Shown one piece after another: positions 5,301-9,889 of a stretch of DNA of 9,889 nucleotides. The stretch spans positions 1 through 9,889 of the forward strand of contig JAGCYR010000171.1 in the NCBI GenBank assembly GCA_017960705.1, read 5' to 3'. Source of the stretch: Clostridia bacterium. GTDB taxonomy: Bacteria; Bacillota; Clostridia; Oscillospirales; CAG-272. Position numbers and translations under genes: made by a program. The notes below the pieces were generated by a model. It was not told the DNA's origin, ran no database searches, and saw only the letters and a list, made by a program, of their open reading frames with translations. Positions within the stretch are counted from its first letter, which is position 1. Each line of letters opens with the position of its first letter.

Positions 5301-7678
5301 CAGCCGAGGAAGCGGCGCTCGGACGGGATCTCGGGCGCGGGTGCGACCACGGGATCGCCGAACGCGACCTTGGACTGCGCGACGGTCTCTCCGTCAAGGA
5401 CGAAGCGCAGGGTGTAGCTCGTTTTGTGGGTGTAGTTGGCGAAAGTGAGCGATTCCGCCGGCATAACTTCGGGGACGACGCCCCAGCCGTCCGCCTCGTA
5501 TCCCTCGGGAAGGTCGGGATCGGGGGGTAGCGGAATGGGATCTCCCGCGGCGATATCCTGTTCGAAAACGGGCTTGCCGTCGAGCAGGAAGGTCAGGCGG
5601 AAGCTGGATCCGATCAGGGTCGCGTCAAAGGTCGCTGCCTCCGCCGGCATCGTGGCGGGGAGATCGCCCCAGCCGGAGAACAGATACCCCTCGGGGATCT
5701 CGACCTCGGGCGGGATGACCGGAGAACCGTAGCTGACCTCGCGGGAATAGATCGGCTCCCCGTTCAGCTGGAAGGTGAGCGGGTAGGCGATCGGGGTGTA
5801 GCCGGAAGCGATGGTCAGATCGTGCGCGGGCATCGACGCGGGGACGTCGCCCCAGCCGTCGAAGGTGTAGCCCGCAAGTTCCGGCGCTTCGGGGACGGAG
5901 ATCGGAGAATCATACTCGACCGATCCGTCGTAGAGCGTCTCGGCGCCCGCGATGATCGTGAGCCGGTAATCGTTGATGGTGAAGATACCGTCGAAGACCA
6001 GATCCTCCGCCGGCATAACGTCGGGGATCTTCCCCCATCCGGAGAAGGTGTAGCCGGTCTTTTCGGGCAGAGCGGGCGCGGGGATCGGATCGCCCGCCGC
6101 GACCTCGCACTCGGAGAGGACGTTCCCCTCCGCGCGGAAGGAAACGGTAAAGCTCGTCGTGACGTAGCGGCCCTCGATCCTGACGTCCTGTGCGGGCATA
6201 GTCGCCGGGATCTCGTCCCACTCGAACTTCGCGCCGTCGCGTTCGGGCATCTCGGGAACGATCAGAGCCGAACCGAAGGGAGCGGATCCCTCCGCGACGG
6301 TCTCGCCCTCGCAGACGAAGGTGTAGCTGAACGAACCCGTGCCGTAGCCGCCCTCCACCGTCAGGTCGGAGGCAGGCATGGTCGCGGGGATCTCGCTGCT
6401 CCACGCGAAGGTCTGTCCGGGTTTGGTCTCGGGGGTCGGCACCGTGATACTCGCGCCGAAGGGCAGGGTCTCGGACGAGATCTCCTCCCCGTCGACTTTG
6501 AAGACGAGGCGGTAGAGGTTCAGCGTATACGCGCCGTTCACCGTGAGGTCGCCCGCCGGCATAGTCTCGGCGGCGTTCTCCCACGCGAAGGAATATCCCT
6601 CTTTCGCTTCCTGTTCGGGCAGTTCGATCGCGGCGCCCTCCTCGAGGATCCTGCGCTGCACGATCTCGCCGTCGACGACGACGGTCAGGGTATAGGTCAG
6701 GATCTCGGGTTCGGCTGCCGCAGCGGCGGGTTCTTCCTCCGCGGGGACGGTCGAGCCGTGGACCGTGAAGTCGTGCATCGGGATGGTTTCGGGCGCGTCG
6801 GTCCAGCCGAGGAACTTTTTGCCCTCGAGATCGGTCGGGATCTCGGGCTCGAACTTGGATTCGTAGGGGAGATAAGACGTGCGCCACGCCTCGCCGTCGA
6901 TCTCGTAGTCCACCCGGAAACGGGCGGGATACATACTGGTGATCGCGGTGATGTCGTGATCGGGCATCGTGTCGGGCAGGTTGCGCCAGCCGCTGAAATA
7001 GTAACCCGGTTTGACGGGTTTCGCTTTCTTGTTGATCTTATCGCCGATGCGGAGCTGTTCGTCCATGAACACCTCACCGTCGACGATCCGGACCAGCCGG
7101 AAAGTCTTCATCTCGAGACGGCCCTCGACCGTAACGTCGTGGTCGGGCATGGTCTCGGGCAGACCCTCCCAGCCCGAGAAGGTGTAGTGATCCTTCTTCG
7201 GGTAGTCCATCGGCTCGATCGCCGATTCGTAGGGGGTCATCACCGTGAAGCTGTGGCGGTCGTTGACGACGTAGGTCAGGCGGTAGGAGTTGTTCTCGTA
7301 CCGTCCGTTCACCGTCACGTCCTCGTCGGGCATGGTCTCGGGCAGACCCTCCCACCCGGCGAAGGTCGCGCCTTGCCTCTCGGGGACCTCAGGGGACTCG
7401 GTCGGACTGCCGAACGCGAACCGACGGCGGGCGAATTCCGCGCCCTCGAGCATATAGACCAGATCGTGACTTGCGGGGGTGAAGGTACCCTCGATCACAA
7501 CGTCGTGATCAGGCATTTTGTCGGGAAGGTTACTCCATCCGCTGAACTCAAAGGTGCCCTTGGACGGGACGGCGACGGACTTGAGAGACTCTCCCTTCGC
7601 GTACCATTCCGCGAAGCAGACTTTTCCGTCGACCTTGTAGATCAGGCGATAAAGCTCCTTATGATCTCTTTTCGACAT
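2366..7678 (-). CDS. Giant protein of 23 InlB-type repeats with a unique (PilM-like?) C-terminal region
   Basis: A 1770-aa protein of unknown function. Residues 1-1427 are 23 tandem repeats of 60-64 aa, except for an Ala/Glu/Pro linker at 314-328. Each runs as 'YxLTFxVDGE...FGxPIxxPxxPEKxGYTFSGWxxLPETMPxHDxTVxGxY'. The GY.F.GW core recalls InlB B-repeat/Listeria-Bacteroides (Flg_new-like) domains of surface proteins; the MPxxD half is its own hallmark. Residues 1428-1702 show a PilM-like order of blocks (IYVGVHSDFEG; CDGVVTDRAGLAEAIKRLF; MFDLLSDAGF; ILKFRTDGFLCTALIRSGR) without intact nucleotide-binding motifs, so that assignment is tentative. Residues 1705-1770 form a basic tail. I see no signal peptide, transmembrane helix, LPXTG or dockerin, so a cytoplasmic location is the literal reading. 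GGAGG lies eight bases before the ATG. It is the second gene of an operon, 15 bp after its six-repeat partner. Confidence 0.85.
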   Translation of the reverse strand: MSKRDHKELYRLIYKVDGKVCFAEWYAKGESLKSVAVPSKGTFEFSGWSNLPDKMPDHDVVIEGTFTPASHDLVYMLEGAEFARRRFAFGSPTESPEVPERQGATFAGWEGLPETMPDEDVTVNGRYENNSYRLTYVVNDRHSFTVMTPYESAIEPMDYPKKDHYTFSGWEGLPETMPDHDVTVEGRLEMKTFRLVRIVDGEVFMDEQLRIGDKINKKAKPVKPGYYFSGWRNLPDTMPDHDITAITSMYPARFRVDYEIDGEAWRTSYLPYESKFEPEIPTDLEGKKFLGWTDAPETIPMHDFTVHGSTVPAEEEPAAAAAEPEILTYTLTVVVDGEIVQRRILEEGAAIELPEQEAKEGYSFAWENAAETMPAGDLTVNGAYTLNLYRLVFKVDGEEISSETLPFGASITVPTPETKPGQTFAWSSEIPATMPASDLTVEGGYGTGSFSYTFVCEGETVAEGSAPFGSALIVPEMPERDGAKFEWDEIPATMPAQDVRIEGRYVTTSFTVSFRAEGNVLSECEVAAGDPIPAPALPEKTGYTFSGWGKIPDVMPAEDLVFDGIFTINDYRLTIIAGAETLYDGSVEYDSPISVPEAPELAGYTFDGWGDVPASMPAHDLTIASGYTPIAYPLTFQLNGEPIYSREVSYGSPVIPPEVEIPEGYLFSGWGDLPATMPAEAATFDATLIGSSFRLTFLLDGKPVFEQDIAAGDPIPLPPDPDLPEGYEADGWGVVPEVMPAESLTFANYTHKTSYTLRFVLDGETVAQSKVAFGDPVVAPAPEIPSERRFLGWNECPDTMPSHDLKVEGRTEIRKTRVTFTVDGKVVASISGFVGSPVEGIPEAPEKDGMDFAGWIGLPEVFPGEDTEVRGDYAKGLQTVTFILDGEVLAEKKIRFGDPISAPAVPEKEGYSFTGWRNLADEMPSYSFNVTGERVANRHTVTFTLDGEPFETREFAFGEAVVCPDLPEDARKQYVWGEIPETMPDADITLEATSSVTAHVVTYLLDGEVYRTETIAVGNVVPKINPPAIDGFTFSGWENYSRVMPDYDFTVTGTYRPEKFTLTYLSDGKAIASEQYLPGDVIVPIDGSRPDRAEFIEWIGLPQVMPSRDLTVEAKYATEYFEVTYILENVPVATKRIAAGAWITPPLVPEKDGYVFAGWRGLPERMPARDLFVTGKYDPAFHFMTYRVDGAFYHRELYPIGAKIKALSAPVVEGHIFVEWKNFADEMPDYDFTVDAVFRDNICKYTFLSEGNVLLSGKLRAGEPLLSPEPEAPKGYEFAGFEGYTGKMPDHDVVYVARFERKVYRVTYVLDGDLYGDDKFREGETVKPSPSMMPSVPEGYEFSGWVGLPSVMPDHDVEVSGAMTPKEFLLSFSADGIAIPDRKLVCDSEIGTAAAPERHALTFSGWSDLPDAMPAHDVIAHGAYTPSDGIYVGVHSDFEGADGDKPIRVSGKEETEQLGSFKRLIAVSGGRIEVTGRKKRMNRVDISNFVCDGVVTDRAGLAEAIKRLFDSTVTKKKDRFALVIDHKASVNVITTVHAPKEDADSAIREEIPGVLAEAGLAEAKTMATVLSVNEKEGTAEGLISAFDAAYADTMFDLLSDAGFVTDEPKTPEYFLLSALKTKEAQRKGNVILKFRTDGFLCTALIRSGRVVFSVKNKIPYDLDSESKVETEIDAEFAAVADFIREETEEKFFIRSLIWGGIYSEKKKAEEKYLRRKIKAFNKSQKGFFARIFTKSKPRLYDFASPVVKKRKRPVIDIDQAARDDRWSTAR
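2369..3397 (-). other. Unique C-terminal region of the giant repeat protein (tentative PilM-like domain plus basic tail)
   Basis: This codes for residues 1428-1770, where the repeats end abruptly after 'GAYTPS'. The first ~275 residues follow the block order of PilM (cytoplasmic actin-like partner of PilN in type IV pilus assembly): an opening strand where ASHKA proteins have a GIDIG-like loop, then 'dG-V-D...LAEAIKRLF', a 'LVIDHKASVNVITTVHAP' strand pair, 'MFDLLSDAGF', and a second strand set where the phosphate-2 loop would fall. The usual Asp and Gly residues of both loops are replaced, so ATP binding is unlikely. The last 66 residues are rich in Lys/Arg (EEKYLRRKIKAFNKSQKGFF, later KKRKRP). 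The PilM reading is inference from pattern only. Confidence 0.4.
3398..7678 (-). repeat. 23 tandem ~61-codon repeats within the giant gene
   Basis: Twenty-three coding repeats cover residues 1-1427, most exactly 61 codons (183 bp). Landmarks in each are a VDGE-like strand near repeat residue 8, a GY.F.GW core near residue 33-40, and MPxxD near residue 46-50. Repeats are diverged at the protein level, but some keep long identical DNA stretches: 7142-7171 equals 7325-7354, exactly one 183-bp period apart. Repeats 6-8 and 16 have a shortened core (F.W in place of F.GW). Repeats 14-15 and 18 carry local variants of the MP motif region. Confidence 0.9.
6695..6739 (-). other. Ala/Glu/Pro-rich linker interrupting the repeat array
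   Basis: Residues 314-328 of the giant protein read EEEPAAAAAEPEILT, a low-complexity flexible linker between repeats 5 and 6. It is the only substantial break in the 23-repeat run. It separates an N-terminal block (mostly MPDxD motifs) from a central block (mostly MPAxD motifs), suggesting that the array was assembled from two modules. Confidence 0.75.
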
Positions 7679-7686
7679 TCGTCAAT

Positions 7687-7691
7687 CCTCC
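7687..7691 (-). promoter_or_regulatory. Ribosome binding site of the giant repeat gene, between two in-frame TGA codons
   Basis: GGAGG on the minus strand sits eight bases before the ATG at 7678. It lies between the TGA that ends the upstream gene (7694-7696) and a second in-frame TGA at 7682-7684, which supports independent initiation of the giant gene within a 15-bp intergenic gap. Confidence 0.85.
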
Positions 7692-7693
7692 AG

Positions 7694-8803
7694 TCAAGCT
7701 TCTACGTACTTCGCAGTCACGGTCACGTCCTGTGCCAGCATGGTCTTGGGTACACCTTCCCAACCGTCGAAGCGGAAGCCCTCCTTTGCGGGCGCGTCGG
7801 GGAGTTCCGGCTCCGCGCCGTAAAGGACCTGTACGCGGTCGACCTCTTCCCCGTCGACCTCGCAGATCACGCGGTAGCGTCTCAGGTAGTAGCGCCCCTC
7901 CGCGCGGACCTCCTCGTCGGGCATGGTCTTCGGCAGGTTGCGCCAGCCGCTGAAGACGTATCCCTCCTTCACCGGGACCTCGGGAGGCGTGATCGGCGTT
8001 CCGTAATCGAATTCGTCGGAGAAGATCTCCTCGCCGTCAAGGGTGAAGGAGATGGGATGGCTGTTGATGTTGAAGTAGCCGTTGAAGGAGACGTCAAGGT
8101 CGGGCATGGTCTCGGGGATATCGCCCCAGCCGGTGAAGGTGTAGTGCTCTCTGCCCGGTTCGGGGATCGCGCGGATGGGTTCTCCGAAGGCGATCTTCTT
8201 CTCGAAGCGGTACTCGTCGTCCACGTTGAAGACGACGGTGTGCTTGTTGGGTTTGAAGGTGCCCTTCATCGTCAGGTTGGACTCGGGCATTCTCTTATAG
8301 CGCTTGCCCCAGCCCGAGAAGGTATAGCCCTCCTGTTCGGGGTTCGGGAGCCCGGTGAGGTCGGCGCCCGGCTCGAACTGATACGTAGCGTAGGTCTCGC
8401 CGTTCATGACGAGGGTCAGGGTGAAGGTGTTGGCGGCGAAGGTGCCGTTCACCGTCAGCGGGTGCGCGGGCATCACGTGAGGAAGCCCCTGCCAGCCGCT
8501 GAAGGTCAGCCCTTCGCGCTCGGGGCTCGGGAGAGGAGTGATCTCGTCGCCGTAGGTCACCATAGCGTGATCCACCTCCACGCCGTCGATCATATAGGTC
8601 AGGCGGAAGGAGCCGCGGACGTAGACCGCCTCGATATTGAGGTGCGTTTTGGGCATAAAGACGGGGTGATCCTTCCACTCCTTGAACTCGTAACCGGGTT
8701 TCTCGGGTGCTTTGATGATGCGGATCTTCTCGCCTTCCTTCAGGAACTCGGTGTGAACGACGATGCCGTCCACCAGGTAGTTCAGTCTCTTCTGCTTTGC
8801 CAT
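7694..8803 (-). CDS. Six-repeat InlB-type repeat protein, first gene of the operon
   Basis: A 369-aa protein made entirely of six repeats of the same ~61-aa family as the downstream giant protein (boundaries near residues 65, 126, 187, 248 and 309). Examples of the core are LTFSGWQGLPHVMPAH, YTFTGWGDIPETMPDLD and YVFSGWRNLPKTMPDEE; the last repeat has MLAQD where MPxxD is expected. No signal peptide, anchor, membrane segment or additional domain is seen: the first repeat starts within ten residues of the initiator Met. GGGAGG lies eight bases before the ATG, and the promoter is at 8885-8913. It ends in TGA, unlike every other complete gene here (TAA), 15 bp before the giant gene and in the same frame. 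A shared 23-bp DNA identity with the giant gene (7932-7954 and 6975-6997) shows common origin. Function is unknown; a partner or regulator of the giant protein is plausible. Confidence 0.87.
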   Translation of the reverse strand: MAKQKRLNYLVDGIVVHTEFLKEGEKIRIIKAPEKPGYEFKEWKDHPVFMPKTHLNIEAVYVRGSFRLTYMIDGVEVDHAMVTYGDEITPLPSPEREGLTFSGWQGLPHVMPAHPLTVNGTFAANTFTLTLVMNGETYATYQFEPGADLTGLPNPEQEGYTFSGWGKRYKRMPESNLTMKGTFKPNKHTVVFNVDDEYRFEKKIAFGEPIRAIPEPGREHYTFTGWGDIPETMPDLDVSFNGYFNINSHPISFTLDGEEIFSDEFDYGTPITPPEVPVKEGYVFSGWRNLPKTMPDEEVRAEGRYYLRRYRVICEVDGEEVDRVQVLYGAEPELPDAPAKEGFRFDGWEGVPKTMLAQDVTVTAKYVEA

Positions 8804-8878
8804 CTCAAATTCCTCCCGTTTATTTTCCGTCCTCGCACCCGTGCGCGCGGGCGAAACGACGGAACTATATTGTGGTTT
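8804..8878 (-). promoter_or_regulatory. Structured 5' leader of the repeat-protein operon
   Basis: The predicted leader is about 75 nt. On the minus strand TTCCGTC (8858-8864) pairs with GACGGAA (8825-8831), and an inner GC-rich hairpin, CGCA-CGGG-TGCG, can form inside. The structure ends a few bases before the GGGAGG ribosome binding site (8812-8817), so it could affect translation or mRNA stability. I recognise no known riboswitch class. Confidence 0.5.
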
Positions 8879-8884
8879 GATTAC

Positions 8885-8913
8885 ATTATATCATATAAAA
8901 TAACGAAAATCAA
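8885..8913 (-). promoter_or_regulatory. Sigma-A-type promoter of the repeat-protein operon
   Basis: On the minus strand TTGATT (8908-8913) and a perfect TATAAT (8885-8890) are separated by 17 bp. The surrounding DNA is A/T-rich, unlike the GC-rich genes around it, and T/A runs upstream of the -35 box (8918-8950) could act as an UP element. It is the only good promoter I find ahead of the two repeat genes. Confidence 0.82.
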
Positions 8914-9011
8914 GATGAAAAAGGGGGGTTTTTTATCTTTTTTTGAAAAATCCCCTCTTTCGAAACCCGTGACAACACAGCGTTCGGATAAGCCCGGAGA
9001 GCGGAAAACGG

Positions 9012-9039
9012 TTGACTTTTTCGAGCGGGGTGGTATAAT
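9012..9039 (+). promoter_or_regulatory. Sigma-A-type promoter of the HAD phosphatase
   Basis: TTGACT (9012-9017) and a perfect TATAAT (9034-9039) are separated by 16 bp. The -10 box ends 27 bp before the ATG at 9067. Together with the promoter at 8885-8913 it makes a second divergent promoter region. The ~100 bp between the two shows no gene or clear operator. Confidence 0.85.
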
Positions 9040-9066
9040 AGTGCCGTAAAGAAACGGGGGAACGCC

Positions 9067-9726
9067 ATGAAAACCTATTCGACCGTACTGTTCGACCTGG
9101 ACGGAACGCTGATCGACACCTCGGAGGGTGTGATCGGCTCCGCCTTCTATGCGCTCGAGACGCTCGGCTATCCGAAGCCGTCTTTTCACGACTGCCTTCC
9201 CTTCCTCGGTCCGCCGCTCCCCTACGGCTTCGGGGTCGTGTGCGGGGTGAAGGAGAGCGATATCCCGCGCGCGATCGAGGTCTTTCGCGGACGGTATATC
9301 GGGGAGGAATGGTATCTCCGCTCCACGGTCTACCGGGGGATCCCGGAGCTGCTCGCCTCCCTCCGCCGGGCGGGGAAACGGGTCGCCGTCACCACCTCAA
9401 AGCTCCAGCTCGCGGCGGAAAAGATACTCTCGAAGCTTGGGCTGATCGACTACTTTGATCCGGTCGTCGGATCGACGGAGGGAAAAGACCGGAACACCAA
9501 AGAAGGAGTCCTCCGCTACGCGCTCGACGCCCTCGAATGCGAACCGAAAGACGCGGTTCTGGTGGGCGACCGGTGCTACGACGCGGAGGGCGCGAAAGCT
9601 GCCGGGATCGACTGTATCGCCGCGCTCTGGGGATTCGGAGGACGGGAGGAGTTCGATCCCTATCCCGCCGCCGCCTTTTGCGATACGCCGGAGGACGCGG
9701 GGGTCTTCCTGCTCTCGGATCGATAA
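9067..9726 (+). CDS. HAD-family phosphatase (phosphoglycolate phosphatase/PpaX-like)
   Basis: A 219-aa cytoplasmic haloacid-dehalogenase-superfamily phosphatase. All four HAD motifs are present: motif I FDLDGTL with nucleophile D10 and acid/base D12; motif II VAVTTSK (T110, near K112); motif III lysine K145 in DRNTKEGVL; and motif IV VGDRCYD (D168, D172). Residues ~15-85 form a helical C1 cap, with the FLGPPL segment common in Gph/PpaX-like relatives. Length fits that subfamily. The substrate cannot be decided from sequence: phosphoglycolate, pyrophosphate, nucleotides or sugar phosphates are all possible. GGGGG six bases before the ATG and a strong promoter at 9012-9039 support the start. 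It is a single-gene unit, convergent with rpmF and sharing a terminator with it. Confidence 0.93.
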   Translation: MKTYSTVLFDLDGTLIDTSEGVIGSAFYALETLGYPKPSFHDCLPFLGPPLPYGFGVVCGVKESDIPRAIEVFRGRYIGEEWYLRSTVYRGIPELLASLRRAGKRVAVTTSKLQLAAEKILSKLGLIDYFDPVVGSTEGKDRNTKEGVLRYALDALECEPKDAVLVGDRCYDAEGAKAAGIDCIAALWGFGGREEFDPYPAAAFCDTPEDAGVFLLSDR

Positions 9727-9742
9727 GCATCCCCCACGGGAC

Positions 9743-9785
9743 GAAAAAAGAAGCGGACGCCTTGCGACGTCCGCTTTTCTTTTTC
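9743..9785. terminator. Bidirectional terminator between the HAD gene and rpmF
   Basis: AAGCGGACG (9751-9759) pairs with CGTCCGCTT (9768-9776) around an 8-nt loop. A T-rich tract (TTTTCTTTTT) follows on the plus strand and an A-rich tract precedes on the other side, so it can stop transcripts from both directions. It lies in the 67-bp gap between the two convergent stop codons. Confidence 0.9.
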
Positions 9786-9793
9786 AAGAAAAC

Positions 9794-9889
9794 TTACGCT
9801 TTCTTCTCCGCCTTTTCGGCTACGATCTGTTCGCCTTTGTAGGTCCCGCAGTTGCTGCAAACGCGGTAAGCAAGATTGTACTCGCCGCA
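9794..9889 (-). CDS. rpmF: 50S ribosomal protein L32, C-terminal fragment (cut by window edge)
   Basis: Only the last 31 residues and TAA stop are inside the window; the start lies beyond the right edge. The fragment CGEYNLAYRVCSNCGTYKG matches the C-terminal zinc-ribbon half of L32, where a typical sequence reads HRVCPSCGYYKGREV. The Cys of CGE would be the second of the first pair, and CSNC is the second pair, pointing to the four-cysteine form. The tail (EQIVAEKAEKKA) is short and charged as usual. L32 is a small protein of the large ribosomal subunit; rpmF is often preceded by the DUF177 (YceD) gene, which would lie outside the window. Confidence 0.9.
   Translation of the reverse strand, partial: CGEYNLAYRVCSNCGTYKGEQIVAEKAEKKA

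Noticed and set aside
3398..7678. CRISPR or noncoding satellite array, because of the regular ~183-bp periodicity
   Set aside because: The period is a multiple of three, the frame is open throughout, divergence follows protein-level constraint, and no direct-repeat/spacer structure exists.
7679..7696. TGA recoded as an amino acid, joining the two repeat genes
   Set aside because: Other genes have uninterrupted frames under the standard code with no internal TGA, Trp is encoded by TGG, and a good ribosome binding site precedes the second gene. Occasional readthrough is left open as a finding.
8918..8965. Possible terminator or hairpin in the G/T-rich tract between the divergent promoters
   Set aside because: The GGGGGG-T-run and A-run-CCCC segments pair only with mismatches and a long T-rich loop, and no gene ends there. 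An A/T-rich upstream promoter element is a simpler reading.
5822..9049. A 1075-codon open frame on the plus strand, antisense to both repeat genes
   Set aside because: It is a shadow created by the codon pattern of the repeats on the minus strand. It runs antisense across both genes and their gap, has low-complexity Arg/Gly/Asp-rich content, no ribosome binding site, and ends inside the divergent promoter region. The minus-strand frame has recognisable repeats, good ribosome binding sites and a promoter.

Overview
The window looks like a chromosomal stretch from a GC-rich member of the Firmicutes/Clostridia, probably an uncultured gut or rumen lineage. The clues are strong GGAGG-type ribosome binding sites, sigma-A style promoters with near-consensus boxes and 16-17 bp spacers, a CpsB/YwqE-type PHP phosphatase, an M29 (AmpS/PepS) aminopeptidase, and the C-terminus of a zinc-ribbon ribosomal protein L32. 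Taxonomy is inferred from gene content and base composition only.

Layout: a tRNA-Thr(TGT) with encoded CCA and its own hairpin terminator occupies 8-118. An M29 metallo-aminopeptidase follows on the minus strand (175-1410). It is divergent from a PHP-domain tyrosine phosphatase-like gene (1549-2274, plus), and each has a recognisable promoter in the 138-bp gap. A strong bidirectional hairpin at 2322-2356 separates the phosphatase from the convergent minus-strand operon that dominates the window.

That operon (8803 down to 2366) has a promoter at 8885-8913, a leader with a stem-loop, a 369-aa protein of six repeats, and, 15 bp later and in the same reading frame, a 1770-aa protein of 23 repeats plus a 343-aa unique C-terminal region. 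The repeats are about 61 aa, resemble InlB B-type/Listeria-Bacteroides (Flg_new-like) repeats, and carry the core 'GYTFSGW...LPETMPxHDxTVxGxY'. Such repeats normally sit in secreted or wall-anchored proteins. Here neither protein shows a signal peptide, a sorting signal or a membrane segment, and repeats start almost at residue 1. The C-terminal region of the large protein reads like a degenerate PilM-type (actin-like fold) domain followed by a basic tail. This two-gene unit is the most unusual content of the window.

A second divergent promoter region (8804-9066) leads to a HAD-family phosphatase (9067-9726, plus). It converges on rpmF (ribosomal protein L32, partial at the right edge) and shares a hairpin terminator with it. 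The flanking genes are ordinary housekeeping genes; I see no transposase, integrase, CRISPR array or phage gene.
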